A stretch of DNA of 64,000 nucleotides from Spirosoma foliorum (GTDB lineage Bacteria > Bacteroidota > Bacteroidia > Cytophagales > Spirosomataceae). Shown one piece after another: positions 1 through 7,481 of the stretch. The DNA is taken from assembly GCF_014117325.1 (NCBI RefSeq), contig NZ_CP059732.1:2493001-2557000 (forward strand), written 5' to 3'. The position numbers and the translations under genes were made by a program. Each line of letters starts with the position of its first letter. Within the stretch, counting starts at the first letter, position 1. The notes below the pieces were generated by a model. That model had not been told where the DNA came from, did no database searches, and saw nothing but the letters and a program-made list of their open reading frames with translations.

Positions 1-528
1 ATCTACCTCAACGGCCGCGTGTAGCATCGAAACTGGAATCAGGCCGTCACCATGCGTGCGAGGTACACGTGGATTCACCTGGGCAATCACATACTTCGCC
101 GAATGAATGGCCGCTAACGAAATATCGACCGAAGGACCCAGCGAACAGAAACCGTGCGCATCGGGGGGCGATACCTGAATAAGCGCTACATCGATGGGCA
201 ATATGTTTCGCTGGAACAAAAGAGGGACCTCACTCAGAAAAACTGGAACGTAATCGCCGATGCCCTGATTGAGTTGCTTCCGCATATTGGCACCGATAAA
301 GAAGGAATTAGGTCGAAACGAATTTTGGTACTGGGCATCCAGATAGGGCAATGGCCCTTCGGTATGCATATGACAAATCTCTACATCACGAAGCTCATGA
401 GCACGATCGACCATTGCCTTGATGAGCATATGAGGAGTTTGGGCAACACTATGTATAAAAACGCGATTGCCCGATTGAATAGCCGAAACGGCTTTTTCGG
501 GACTAGTGAGCGGAAGATGAACAGGCAT
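1..528 (-). CDS. Acetyl-CoA hydrolase/transferase, N-terminal part (cut by window edge)
   Basis: Reverse-strand frame open from ATG at 528 to the window edge, 176 codons, no stop. The translation begins MPVHLPLTSPEKAVSAIQSG and contains HTEGPLPYL, ISPPDAHGFCSLGPSVD-like (here VSPPDAHGFCSLGPSVD) and PRTHGDG, which are the signatures of the N-terminal domain of acetyl-CoA hydrolase / 4-hydroxybutyrate CoA-transferase (cat1/ScpC-like family I CoA-transferases). These enzymes move CoA between acyl-CoA and a carboxylate through a glutamyl-CoA intermediate; the catalytic Glu lies in the missing C-terminal half. An exact TAnnTTTG box lies 31 bases upstream of the start. Which acyl group is used cannot be decided from this fragment. 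Confidence 0.88.
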   Translation of the reverse strand, partial: MPVHLPLTSPEKAVSAIQSGNRVFIHSVAQTPHMLIKAMVDRAHELRDVEICHMHTEGPLPYLDAQYQNSFRPNSFFIGANMRKQLNQGIGDYVPVFLSEVPLLFQRNILPIDVALIQVSPPDAHGFCSLGPSVDISLAAIHSAKYVIAQVNPRVPRTHGDGLIPVSMLHAAVEVD

Positions 529-558
529 TGTTAGGTAAAAGCGTAATTTTTGACGCCA

Positions 559-566
559 CAAAAGTA
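559..566 (-). promoter_or_regulatory. -7 promoter element (TACTTTTG) for the CoA-transferase gene
   Basis: TACTTTTG on the reverse strand matches the Bacteroidota TAnnTTTG -7 consensus exactly and would start transcription about 20-25 bases before the ATG at 528. No clear TTG/TTTG -33 element is visible at the expected 19-21 base spacing. Confidence 0.5.
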
Positions 567-660
567 GGTGTTAGTGCTTCTGCATGAGGTGATTAATTTC
601 GGCATGGTTGGCTGAGTTTAATCAGGGTTTTTGCAGGAAAAAGTGTCAGGAAAATTCACG

Positions 661-1911
661 CTAATTTGGCCAGCCTATGGGAGCAATCGGGGTACGCTGG
701 TCAATAGGACCACAAACAGCAGTGGGCGGGCGAACCGGACCACCTACAAGAAATGTAGGGCCATTAGAGGGAGGAGGTGGCGATTCTGGATTAGGGATAC
801 GGCCGTTCAAGGCGTAAAACAAGGTAGGCGGAATGCCATCCGTGTCTTTTCGATCAATGTAATACGGTTTTATTGAAACAGCCGAAGCGGTAAAGTAGCC
901 AATTACTTTTTCTTTTGGATCGGCCTCATTTCGAATATTGCCGATCATTACCGTCGGTGGTGTGTCAGTCAATCCACCTGTTGATTGTGTCTGTTGCTGG
1001 AAAAAATTGAAGTACTCGTAAGCCGTTTTAGTGAGCGCTTCCTGTCGAATATCGACCAAACAAGGGCTATGCTGATAAAAGGGAACCTGAGCAACCAGTT
1101 GTCGGGAAATAAGCCCACCATTCGTAAACTTATCATCGAAAACATTGATGGTATGACTGTAGAGGATTTCCCAGCATTGCGTTCGACAGAAATAATCGAA
1201 CGAGGTACCCTGAACGTACAAATAGGCCTGTGAGCTAGCGGGTGGATAAACGCAATCCTCAAAAGGTTTATTGGTCGATTGAAATACGCCATTATTAAAC
1301 GGCAAAACTTCATTGACGGCATAAATACCCTGATAGCAAGTCCGACAATACTCCTGGGGCTCATAAAGCATCCAGGACCATCGATAGTAATTGTGCTCAT
1401 TGACAGGGTCCTGGGTGTCCAGGTAAACGTCATGCGCTGCGCGATAATGGCCATCTATTGCTTCAATGGGCGAAAGACTGGTTGGGTTGAATTGAACCGT
1501 CACCCGGCTAATGGGAGGAACGGAGGGCATCACCTGTTGCGTGGATATATAGCGAGTGCCATCACTCAGGGTAAAGCGGAGTTGGTAAGCGTGGTTTATC
1601 TGCCCTTTAAAATCGTTCGGCAATTGATAGCTGCCATTTATTGTTTCATGACAGCTAATCACCTCCGACGAATCGAGTATTACTTCAACCGTTGCTTTGG
1701 TAACGGGTAGTGTTCCACTTCGTCCAGTTAGCCGGTCAGCATGCGAACGATTAAGTCGAATGACCATCGGTTCGGCTACATTCGTAATCGTCCCGTCAAC
1801 AACAAGAACATCCACGGTATCGGCCAGGGTTTGGGCGAGGGGATCTACACAAGCGAATGGTAGAAGCAGAGCCGTTAAACAGCCAAGTCCAAGTAGAGCT
1901 AACGAACGCAT
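661..1911 (-). CDS. DUF4249 domain-containing lipoprotein
   Basis: 416 aa. The start has a hydrophobic segment ending in a lipobox (LLLPFAC, Cys21), so the mature protein is predicted to be lipidated in the outer or inner membrane. The body (VDVLVVDGTITNVAEPMVIRLNRS near the start; many paired cysteines in the middle, e.g. CRTCYQ and CRTQCWE) matches DUF4249, a Bacteroidota-restricted family usually encoded next to TonB-dependent receptors. No receptor gene is adjacent here, so the partner is unknown. The C-terminal 40 residues are proline-rich. Function is not known; a role in envelope uptake or assembly is only inferred from family context. Confidence 0.75.
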   Translation of the reverse strand: MRSLALLGLGCLTALLLPFACVDPLAQTLADTVDVLVVDGTITNVAEPMVIRLNRSHADRLTGRSGTLPVTKATVEVILDSSEVISCHETINGSYQLPNDFKGQINHAYQLRFTLSDGTRYISTQQVMPSVPPISRVTVQFNPTSLSPIEAIDGHYRAAHDVYLDTQDPVNEHNYYRWSWMLYEPQEYCRTCYQGIYAVNEVLPFNNGVFQSTNKPFEDCVYPPASSQAYLYVQGTSFDYFCRTQCWEILYSHTINVFDDKFTNGGLISRQLVAQVPFYQHSPCLVDIRQEALTKTAYEYFNFFQQQTQSTGGLTDTPPTVMIGNIRNEADPKEKVIGYFTASAVSIKPYYIDRKDTDGIPPTLFYALNGRIPNPESPPPPSNGPTFLVGGPVRPPTAVCGPIDQRTPIAPIGWPN

Positions 1912-2423
1912 ACATAGCTGGAATGTTAGACCAAAACCGCTTTACGAATAGATTCTACTTTTTTGAATTTACTGCTTGATGTAATTGTCTGATTTGAATT
2001 CATTAGCCTCCGAATTGGGCCCGCTGCCTATCCTCGTTATGTGTCCTCAACTACGATATATACAAAGCTCGGATGCTGGTGGAGCAACTCCCTCGTTGAG
2101 CGTAGTATGGACTACGTTCGAGTGTTATCCGGTCTTTGACCGGAGTGAACTAAATTGAAAAACCGGTCGGAGATGGCAACGGCCACCCGGCGGAAACACC
2201 ACGGCGTAGTCCAGACACTACGCCGAACAAAGGTCTGCCGTAGGTGCGACCTATATACTAAGAATTAGGTCGCACCTACAGCGCTTACTGGATGGAATAG
2301 GTTTATTTTTCTATTAACAGGTCGCACTTACAGTGCTTAAGAGAACGAGGGTGCCAATAAAAAATAATATATATTTTCTCCAAAATAACCAGCTATTCCC
2401 TACGTGTGCATCATCGACTAAAA
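1912..2423. other. Intergenic region with a cluster of short hairpins, no gene seen
   Basis: About 510 bases between two reverse-strand genes. No convincing reading frame on either strand. It holds four perfect short hairpins (2101-2116, 2128-2144, 2202-2225, 2240-2279) and a partial direct repeat of the last one near 2320-2340, described separately. Confidence 0.6.
2101..2340. repeat. Cluster of four palindromes plus a degenerate direct copy
   Basis: Arms seen: CGTAGT/ACTACG at 2101-2106 and 2111-2116; TCCGGTC/GACCGGA at 2128-2134 and 2138-2144; CGGCGTAGT/ACTACGCCG at 2202-2210 and 2217-2225; GTAGGTGCGACCTA/TAGGTCGCACCTAC at 2240-2253 and 2266-2279. The right arm of the last one plus flank (AGGTCGCACCTACAGCGCTT) recurs with two changes near 2321. 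The pattern looks like a composite REP-like intergenic element rather than a single terminator. Confidence 0.7.
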
Positions 2424-3812
2424 TCACCGGACAGCCACCAATTCTTCGGTTAATAGTTGTTGGAACCAGCGCCCTGATGCCTTCACAATCCGTTGCTGCG
2501 TTCGGAAATCGACATAGACCAGGCCAAAGCGGGGGCGATACCCTTCTGCCCATTCGAAATTGTCGAGGAATGTCCAGGCAAAATAACCCTCAACCGGGAG
2601 GCCTTCCTGTTTAGCCCGAAGTACTTGCTGTAGGTAATTCTGATGGTATTCGACTCGGGCTTTATCATGCACTTGTCCCTTCTCCACCTGATCGTAAAAG
2701 GCCGCACCACTTTCGGTAATGTAGATTTTTTTGATGCCTTCGTACTGTCCGAATTGTTTTATGATTCGGTACATACTTTCGGGGTATACCTCCCAACCCA
2801 TCTCCGTAATGGTTTGTACATTTCGCCGGAGGGGCGTTACATCTTTTGCCCACAGATACGGCATAAAGTACGATTGCTCGACCACTGCCCGGAAATAGTG
2901 CTGTAAACCAATAAAGTCGAAGTCAAATGCGAGCCGTTCCATGTCGCCGGGTTTAGCCACTTTTTTAGCAATGCTAGCCAGGAAGGGCAGCTCTTTCGAG
3001 GGGTAACCAAGGCCGAGAGATGGCTCGATAAAAAGCCGGTTCATGAGCGCATCCACCCGAATGGCAGCAGACTGATCGCCAGGGGTAAACGGATCGATGG
3101 GGGAGCAGGAGAAAGTGGTACCAACTAACGCATCGGGAACATTTTGCCGAACAATGCGCCCACCTTCGGCCTGGGCCAGCGCGGTATGGTGAATAACGGG
3201 CAACAGATTCCGGAAACTCCGCCGACCCGGTGCGTGCTGTCCCGTAAAATAGCCCAGTATCGAAAATGCCAGTGGTTCGTTCAGGATAATCCAATGCTTC
3301 ACTTTGTGGCCATACGCTTTTGTACAGACATCGGCAAAATCCGCAAACCAATCCACAATTTTTCGGTTGGGCCAGCCGCCTTTTAGTTCAAGCGCCTGCG
3401 GTAAATCCCAGTGGTAGAGTGTGATCCAGGGAGTAATGCCTAATTGAAGACACTGGTCGATCAGGCGGTCGTAGAAGGCAATTCCGGCTTCATTGATACG
3501 TCCGCCATGCGCTGGCCCTACACCGTCGGGAAGGATTCGTGACCACGATAGCGAGAAACGGAAGGCATTGAATCCGAGTTCTTTATGCAACAAAAGGTCC
3601 GATTCATAGCGGTCGTAGAATTCACAGGCTATATCGGCCGTTTCGCCCGTTTTGATTTTGCCTTTTTGCCGCCCGAACGTATCCCAGACGCAGGGCGTTC
3701 GTCCGTCGCGGTCAACCGCTCCTTCAATTTGATAGGCAGCTGTAGCAGTTCCCCAAACAAAGTCGGAACCGAAGGTATGGCGGTCAAAATTTAGTGGATC
3801 AGATGGGTTCAT
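2424..3812 (-). CDS. bglB: GH1 family beta-glucosidase
   Basis: 462 aa from the ATG at 3812. Glycoside hydrolase family 1 TIM barrel, a retaining exo-beta-glucosidase/galactosidase that splits terminal beta-linked sugars. Visible family motifs: FVWGTATAAYQIEGA near the N-terminus, LNEP with acid/base Glu179, ITESG with nucleophile Glu367, and WAEGYRPRFGLVYVD near the C-terminus. No signal peptide, so it should act in the cytoplasm on imported oligosaccharides. The frame stays open to a TTG at 3863, but the exact -7 box TACTTTTG at 3841-3848 lies between the two starts, so the TTG is not on the transcript. Length fits the family. Confidence 0.93.
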   Translation of the reverse strand: MNPSDPLNFDRHTFGSDFVWGTATAAYQIEGAVDRDGRTPCVWDTFGRQKGKIKTGETADIACEFYDRYESDLLLHKELGFNAFRFSLSWSRILPDGVGPAHGGRINEAGIAFYDRLIDQCLQLGITPWITLYHWDLPQALELKGGWPNRKIVDWFADFADVCTKAYGHKVKHWIILNEPLAFSILGYFTGQHAPGRRSFRNLLPVIHHTALAQAEGGRIVRQNVPDALVGTTFSCSPIDPFTPGDQSAAIRVDALMNRLFIEPSLGLGYPSKELPFLASIAKKVAKPGDMERLAFDFDFIGLQHYFRAVVEQSYFMPYLWAKDVTPLRRNVQTITEMGWEVYPESMYRIIKQFGQYEGIKKIYITESGAAFYDQVEKGQVHDKARVEYHQNYLQQVLRAKQEGLPVEGYFAWTFLDNFEWAEGYRPRFGLVYVDFRTQQRIVKASGRWFQQLLTEELVAVR

Positions 3813-3840
3813 CAATACGTTGGCACAGGTAAATCGTGCG

Positions 3841-3848
3841 CAAAAGTA
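3841..3848 (-). promoter_or_regulatory. -7 promoter element (TACTTTTG) of the GH1 gene
   Basis: Exact TAnnTTTG match on the reverse strand, 29 bases upstream of the ATG at 3812; it decides the start by excluding the upstream TTG at 3863. No clear -33 element. Confidence 0.5.
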
Positions 3849-3927
3849 CCGCCTGGTAAGCAACGAAAAACCCCAACTCGATAATTTAACATACCGAATT
3901 GGGGGACACGCTACAGGTTAGGTGGGA

Positions 3928-4332
3928 TTATCCTCGGCGGCCAAAAGGGCCAGGCTGATTCCGGTTGTATCGATTAGGCTGCTGAGCCGCAAATAACCGA
4001 TCGCGTTGGATTGGGGTTAACACGGCGAGCATATCCTGACGTTTGCGTAGTTGGAGCTGACGAAGACCGTCGGGCGTCATGCGCGAGGTTTGCATGATGT
4101 GGTCATAATTGTCTTCGATTTTATGCAATTGTTTCTCCTGACGACGAGACAACCCAACAATGGCGTCGATTCTGTCAATTTTTACCTCGTCCTGATATTG
4201 GTCGTAGTCGTAACGAGAGTTGCCGTGTTGTGGAGGGCGGTTGTCAAAAGGTCTTGAATAAACACCCTGAGCGAAGGTTACCGTGGTTGCTAAGCTGAAG
4301 AGGGTGAAGGCGGTTGCAATTATCGTTTTCAT
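3928..4332 (-). CDS. Secreted Spy/LTxxQ-like small protein (copy 1 of a duplicated pair)
   Basis: 134 aa. Signal peptide MKTIIATAFTLFSLATTVTFA, then an Asp/Tyr/Gln/Arg-rich segment and a predicted helical core with IVGLSRRQEKQLHKIEDNYD and LAVLTPIQRDRLF; the second has the L-T-x-x-Q signature of the Spy/CpxP family of periplasmic chaperone-like proteins. About half identical by eye to the gene at 4997-5419, and the ~45 bases directly upstream of both starts are nearly identical, so this is a tandem duplication including the promoter. Ends in FGRRG like its paralogue's YGRRG. Periplasmic chaperone or envelope-stress role is inference. Confidence 0.7.
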   Translation of the reverse strand: MKTIIATAFTLFSLATTVTFAQGVYSRPFDNRPPQHGNSRYDYDQYQDEVKIDRIDAIVGLSRRQEKQLHKIEDNYDHIMQTSRMTPDGLRQLQLRKRQDMLAVLTPIQRDRLFAAQQPNRYNRNQPGPFGRRG

Positions 4333-4655
4333 GATCAGTACGTGTTTAGTTGTGCGTTACTGATTCTTAGAAGCGAACTAGGCTTCATCGTTTAATAAGG
4401 CTATAGGCCCATCTGGCCGAATGCCCATTTTTAGCTGTTAAAACCGCTGAACGGCCTTCTGAATGCCGAATAAAATTTATCTATCAGTTGATTTTTTAGC
4501 CTGGTACCTTGACGCGTGTAGTTGCCATAGTACTCTTTACTTAACATTATCCTGCAACGGCATCGCTTTGCGCTGCGATATAGGGGGGCGCTGGCAGTTA
4601 TAGCCTAGTGGACGATACCAATACAAAGAGAATAAGGACCCCAAATTAGAACACC
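4333..4655. other. Intergenic region, upstream leader of Spy-like copy 1
   Basis: Roughly 320 bases. The part next to the gene (4333-4440) is clearly related to the region upstream of the paralogue (5420-5530). The remainder shows no reading frame, hairpin or recognisable site. Confidence 0.5.
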
Positions 4656-4901
4656 ATGAACGAAAAGGAATGTCAACGTCAGAATCGTAGTATCGGCCGT
4701 TTTTTTACAAAGCATACCCTGGGCGTGCCGCAGCTGAAATCAGCGACTACCTACAAGGTATTTACGGGTGGAAGTGTGTCGGCGGTTAGTACAAACGTGA
4801 ATGGTATCTACACCAGTGGCGCGTATACATCAGGCACACAGTCAACATCATTTACAATGAGCAGTGTTGTGATGCAGGTAGGTGGAAGCGTAGGACCGTA
4901 G
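4656..4901 (+). CDS. Small Ser/Thr/Gly-rich hypothetical protein
   Basis: 81 aa from an ATG; the only forward gene candidate between the two reverse Spy-like paralogues. The N-terminal 35 residues are basic (NEKECQRQNRSIGRFFTKH), the rest is Ser, Thr, Gly and Val rich with a repeated TSGxYTSG-like texture. No signal peptide, membrane segment or family recognised. A 12-bp hairpin follows the stop at 4933-4974. It may be a real orphan gene or a chance frame; only the isolated position and biased composition support it. Confidence 0.35.
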   Translation: MNEKECQRQNRSIGRFFTKHTLGVPQLKSATTYKVFTGGSVSAVSTNVNGIYTSGAYTSGTQSTSFTMSSVVMQVGGSVGP

Positions 4902-4932
4902 TGTATCATTATTCGTAAGGAATGGTATAAAC

Positions 4933-4974
4933 ACAAAGACCGCAACGAGTTTTTACACTCTCTGCGGTCTTTGT
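4933..4974. terminator. Hairpin between small ORF and Spy-like copy 2
   Basis: ACAAAGACCGCA at 4933-4944 pairs perfectly with TGCGGTCTTTGT at 4963-4974 (18-base loop). It lies between convergent genes and probably ends transcription from both sides, although no long T-run follows. The CTCTGCGGTCTTTGT wording resembles the repeat at 17946-18026. Confidence 0.5.
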
Positions 4975-4996
4975 CTATCTGTGTTATATCCCAAAA

Positions 4997-5419
4997 CTAG
5001 CCACGACGGCCATAAGGCATTGGCTGATTTTTGTTGTATCGATTAGTTGGCTGCGACTGATAGGCGAACAACCGATCGCGCTGGGCCGACGTTAGAACGG
5101 CAAGCATATCCTGACGTTTGCGCAATTGGAGTTGGCGTTTGGCATCGACTGATTGTCGAGGATTAGCCATGAGTCGGTCATAGTTGTTCTCGATTTTACG
5201 CAGCTCTTTTTCCTGTTTGAAGGATAGTCCCACCATGTTATCCAACTGATCGATTTTCAGATCATCCTGAAACTGATCGTTGTTGCCAAAGCGAGGAGCC
5301 TGAACTTGTGGCTGACCAGGCCGATTGTTGTTAAATGGTTTCGAATATATGCCTTGTGCGAACGTTACTGTAGTAGCTAAGCTAAAAAGGGCAATAGCGG
5401 AAATGAGTGTCGTTTTCAT
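4997..5419 (-). CDS. Secreted Spy/LTxxQ-like small protein (copy 2)
   Basis: 140 aa. Signal peptide MKTTLISAIALFSLATTVTFA, followed by a Pro/Gln/Asn-rich stretch and the helical core MVGLSFKQEKELRKIENNYD and LAVLTSAQRDRLF. Paralogue of the gene at 3928-4332, sharing the secretion signal, the core, the RKRQDMLAVLT segment and the upstream leader. Three such LTxxQ-type proteins occur in the window (third at 29436). A periplasmic chaperone-like role is the family expectation, not shown by the sequence. Confidence 0.7.
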   Translation of the reverse strand: MKTTLISAIALFSLATTVTFAQGIYSKPFNNNRPGQPQVQAPRFGNNDQFQDDLKIDQLDNMVGLSFKQEKELRKIENNYDRLMANPRQSVDAKRQLQLRKRQDMLAVLTSAQRDRLFAYQSQPTNRYNKNQPMPYGRRG

Positions 5420-5539
5420 GATCAGTATGTGTTTAATTGTGCGTTACTGATTCTTAGAAGCGAACCACTCAACAGCGTTTAATCGGCCTGTAAGTCCATC
5501 TGGTTGAATGCCCATTTTGGTCCGTTGAACCCGGCTGAA

Positions 5540-6556
5540 TCACTCCTGAATGACCTCTATTTTTTCAGTCTGTCGCCGAGCCATTGCCTGTGCTAAAATA
5601 CTAGCAACAATGAGCTGGAGGGCATGATAAATCATGATCGGCAGTAATGCTATGCCCGCCATACTGCCCGGAAACAGGACATTTGCCATCACACTACCCT
5701 GTACCAGCGATTTCTTGGAACCACAAAACAACGCTGTAATTCGGTCTTCCCGGTTAAAATTCAGGAGTCGGCTGAGGAATGTGATGAGTCCGTAAATTAG
5801 AAAGAACAAGGCCAGCATCAGGGTGGCCAGCCAAAGTAGATCGCTCGCTGAAATCTTCTCAAATGAATGAAGGGCAAACGATTCGCAGAAGGCAGTGTAA
5901 ACAATGAGTAAAATGGTGAACTGGTCGAAATACCGGAGTGCTGTTTTATGCTGGGAAGCCAGCCAGCCCAGGCGCTTATTCAGTAAAAGCCCAAGTACGA
6001 CCGGTAGAATAACCTGAAGGGTTAACTTGCCAATGACACCGGCGAGGTCATATTGTCCAGTGGTATTGGCCAGTAAAAAACTCATCCAGATAGGTGTAAT
6101 GAATACCCCAATCAGGCTGGAAATGCTGGCATTGAAGATCGCAGCCGGCAGATTTCCGCCCGCAATAGAGACCATCACCACCGATGATGAGACCGTTGAG
6201 GGTAAGGCTGCTACATAGAAAATGCCCAGCCAAAGCAACTCAGTATCTGGTGTTAGGAACAGCGAGCGGGCAGCCAGTACAACCGCCGGAAATACGACGA
6301 AGGTGGTAAGATGAATAACCAGATGAAGTCGGTGATTTCGCAGTCCTTCGCGCAACTGGCTGAAATTCAATTTTAAGCCATAAAAGAAAAAAATCAACGA
6401 AACGCCGTAGGTGGCCAGGGTCGACAATGAAAATATGCCCTCTTGGATACCCGGCTCGGGCCAGAGTTTGGCCAGGCCGATCATGGCTAGCAAAGCGAAG
6501 ATAAACCAATCGAGTCCAGCGCGGGAGAGGAGAGAACCTAGGGACGTTTTTGCCAT
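5540..6556 (-). CDS. SBF-like (bile acid:sodium symporter family) membrane transporter
   Basis: 338 aa, about nine to ten hydrophobic segments. Opening WFIFALLAMIGLAKLWPEPG, then FFFYGLKLNFSQLREGLRNH and SSVVMVSIAGGNLPAAIFNA, features of the SBF-like/YfeH (SLC10A7-type) branch of the bile acid:Na+ symporter superfamily in the inner membrane. The typical second crossover motif region (CGSKKSLVQGSVMANVLFPG) is present, so the transport core looks complete. Substrate unknown. Monocistronic, transcribed away from the REP-like palindrome at 6663-6734. Confidence 0.88.
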   Translation of the reverse strand: MAKTSLGSLLSRAGLDWFIFALLAMIGLAKLWPEPGIQEGIFSLSTLATYGVSLIFFFYGLKLNFSQLREGLRNHRLHLVIHLTTFVVFPAVVLAARSLFLTPDTELLWLGIFYVAALPSTVSSSVVMVSIAGGNLPAAIFNASISSLIGVFITPIWMSFLLANTTGQYDLAGVIGKLTLQVILPVVLGLLLNKRLGWLASQHKTALRYFDQFTILLIVYTAFCESFALHSFEKISASDLLWLATLMLALFFLIYGLITFLSRLLNFNREDRITALFCGSKKSLVQGSVMANVLFPGSMAGIALLPIMIYHALQLIVASILAQAMARRQTEKIEVIQE

Positions 6557-6662
6557 AATTTACTCGGTATCGGAAAGGCAGATGACTATGGTCGTACTAG
6601 CCAAGTGTATGTACAAGAGCTAACCAGTCAACCGCTTTAGGAGTTCGTGTATTGGGTAATTC

Positions 6663-6734
6663 GCTTGTACCCGCGGGCTTCAGCCCGTGTTTTAATTCAC
6701 ACACATATACGGGCTGAAGCCCGTGGGTACAAGC
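6663..6734. repeat. REP-like long palindrome at a divergent junction
   Basis: 26-base arms at 6663-6688 and 6709-6734 with one mismatch and a 20-base loop; the core reads GGGCTTCAGCCCGT / ACGGGCTGAAGCCC, a motif that is itself nearly palindromic. It sits between the divergent transporter (reverse) and the barrel-protein gene (forward), so it is not placed as a terminator for either. Confidence 0.8.
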
Positions 6735-6833
6735 AAAATCAAGAGTCTTGGGTATGAAGGAAAATGCCTAATAATAAATTATTTATAAGAAGAGTAATGA
6801 GGACAACCGTTAAGGAGGAAACACACCTTTTTT

Positions 6834-7478
6834 ATGAGAAAAGTACTACTGCTTCTGCTAGTATGCGTATCGGGTTATGTTCGAGCGCAGGAAACTCCAC
6901 GGCTAAAAACACCAGTGAACTATTCCCAACCGTTTGCGAGAGGTTCCGGGTTGATTGGCTTGCAAGCGGGCTATTCCCAAGGAGTATGGTTTGGCCGTAA
7001 TCTCACGATTCATCCATATGGCGGGTATTTTGTCGCCAATAAGCTACTACTTGGGGTAACTGGTACCATAAGTCAGGAAGGATTTGATCGGGTTCGGGAA
7101 ATTATCAACTCGGTAGGCCCTATGATTCGCTACCAGATAACCCGTACTCGTCTTTCCCCTTTCCTGACAGCTTCCTGTCAAATCGGGCAGCGTACACTTT
7201 CAGGGGCTGATAGTCGCACAACTACTCAGACGCAGGTTGTTGGTGGTCAGGTGATTACATCAACAAGTGGATCGTATGTGTTTAGCGATGGAATACCCCA
7301 TTTGATCTACACCCGTTCGATGGGCGCGGGATTGAGTATGGGCGTCAGCCGAGCTTTATGGATTGATTTAGCCGTTACTTCACAGGATCAAGCGGTATCG
7401 CCTGGTTCGAAAATAGACAGTTACACGATACTTTGGCAATTACAGGCAGGACTGAATTATAAGCTGGGCGGCAGATGA
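6834..7478 (+). CDS. Secreted outer-membrane beta-barrel-like protein
   Basis: 214 aa. Signal peptide MRKVLLLLLVCVSGYVRA followed by alternating aromatic/glycine strands (GSGLIGLQAGYSQGVWFGR, PYGGYFVANKLLLGVTG, MGAGLSMGVSRALWIDLAV, LQAGLNYKLGG). This is the texture of a small outer-membrane barrel of the OmpW/opacity-like or PorT-like fold; no specific family is recognised. A strong AAGGAGG lies about 15 bases before the ATG, unusual in this genome. Ends three bases before the convergent gene, with no space for a terminator. Confidence 0.65.
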   Translation: MRKVLLLLLVCVSGYVRAQETPRLKTPVNYSQPFARGSGLIGLQAGYSQGVWFGRNLTIHPYGGYFVANKLLLGVTGTISQEGFDRVREIINSVGPMIRYQITRTRLSPFLTASCQIGQRTLSGADSRTTTQTQVVGGQVITSTSGSYVFSDGIPHLIYTRSMGAGLSMGVSRALWIDLAVTSQDQAVSPGSKIDSYTILWQLQAGLNYKLGGR

Positions 7479-7481
7479 TGC

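Noticed and set aside
154..534. Forward ORF of 126 aa at the left edge
   Set aside because: Antisense shadow of the CoA-transferase fragment, which has clear family motifs on the reverse strand.
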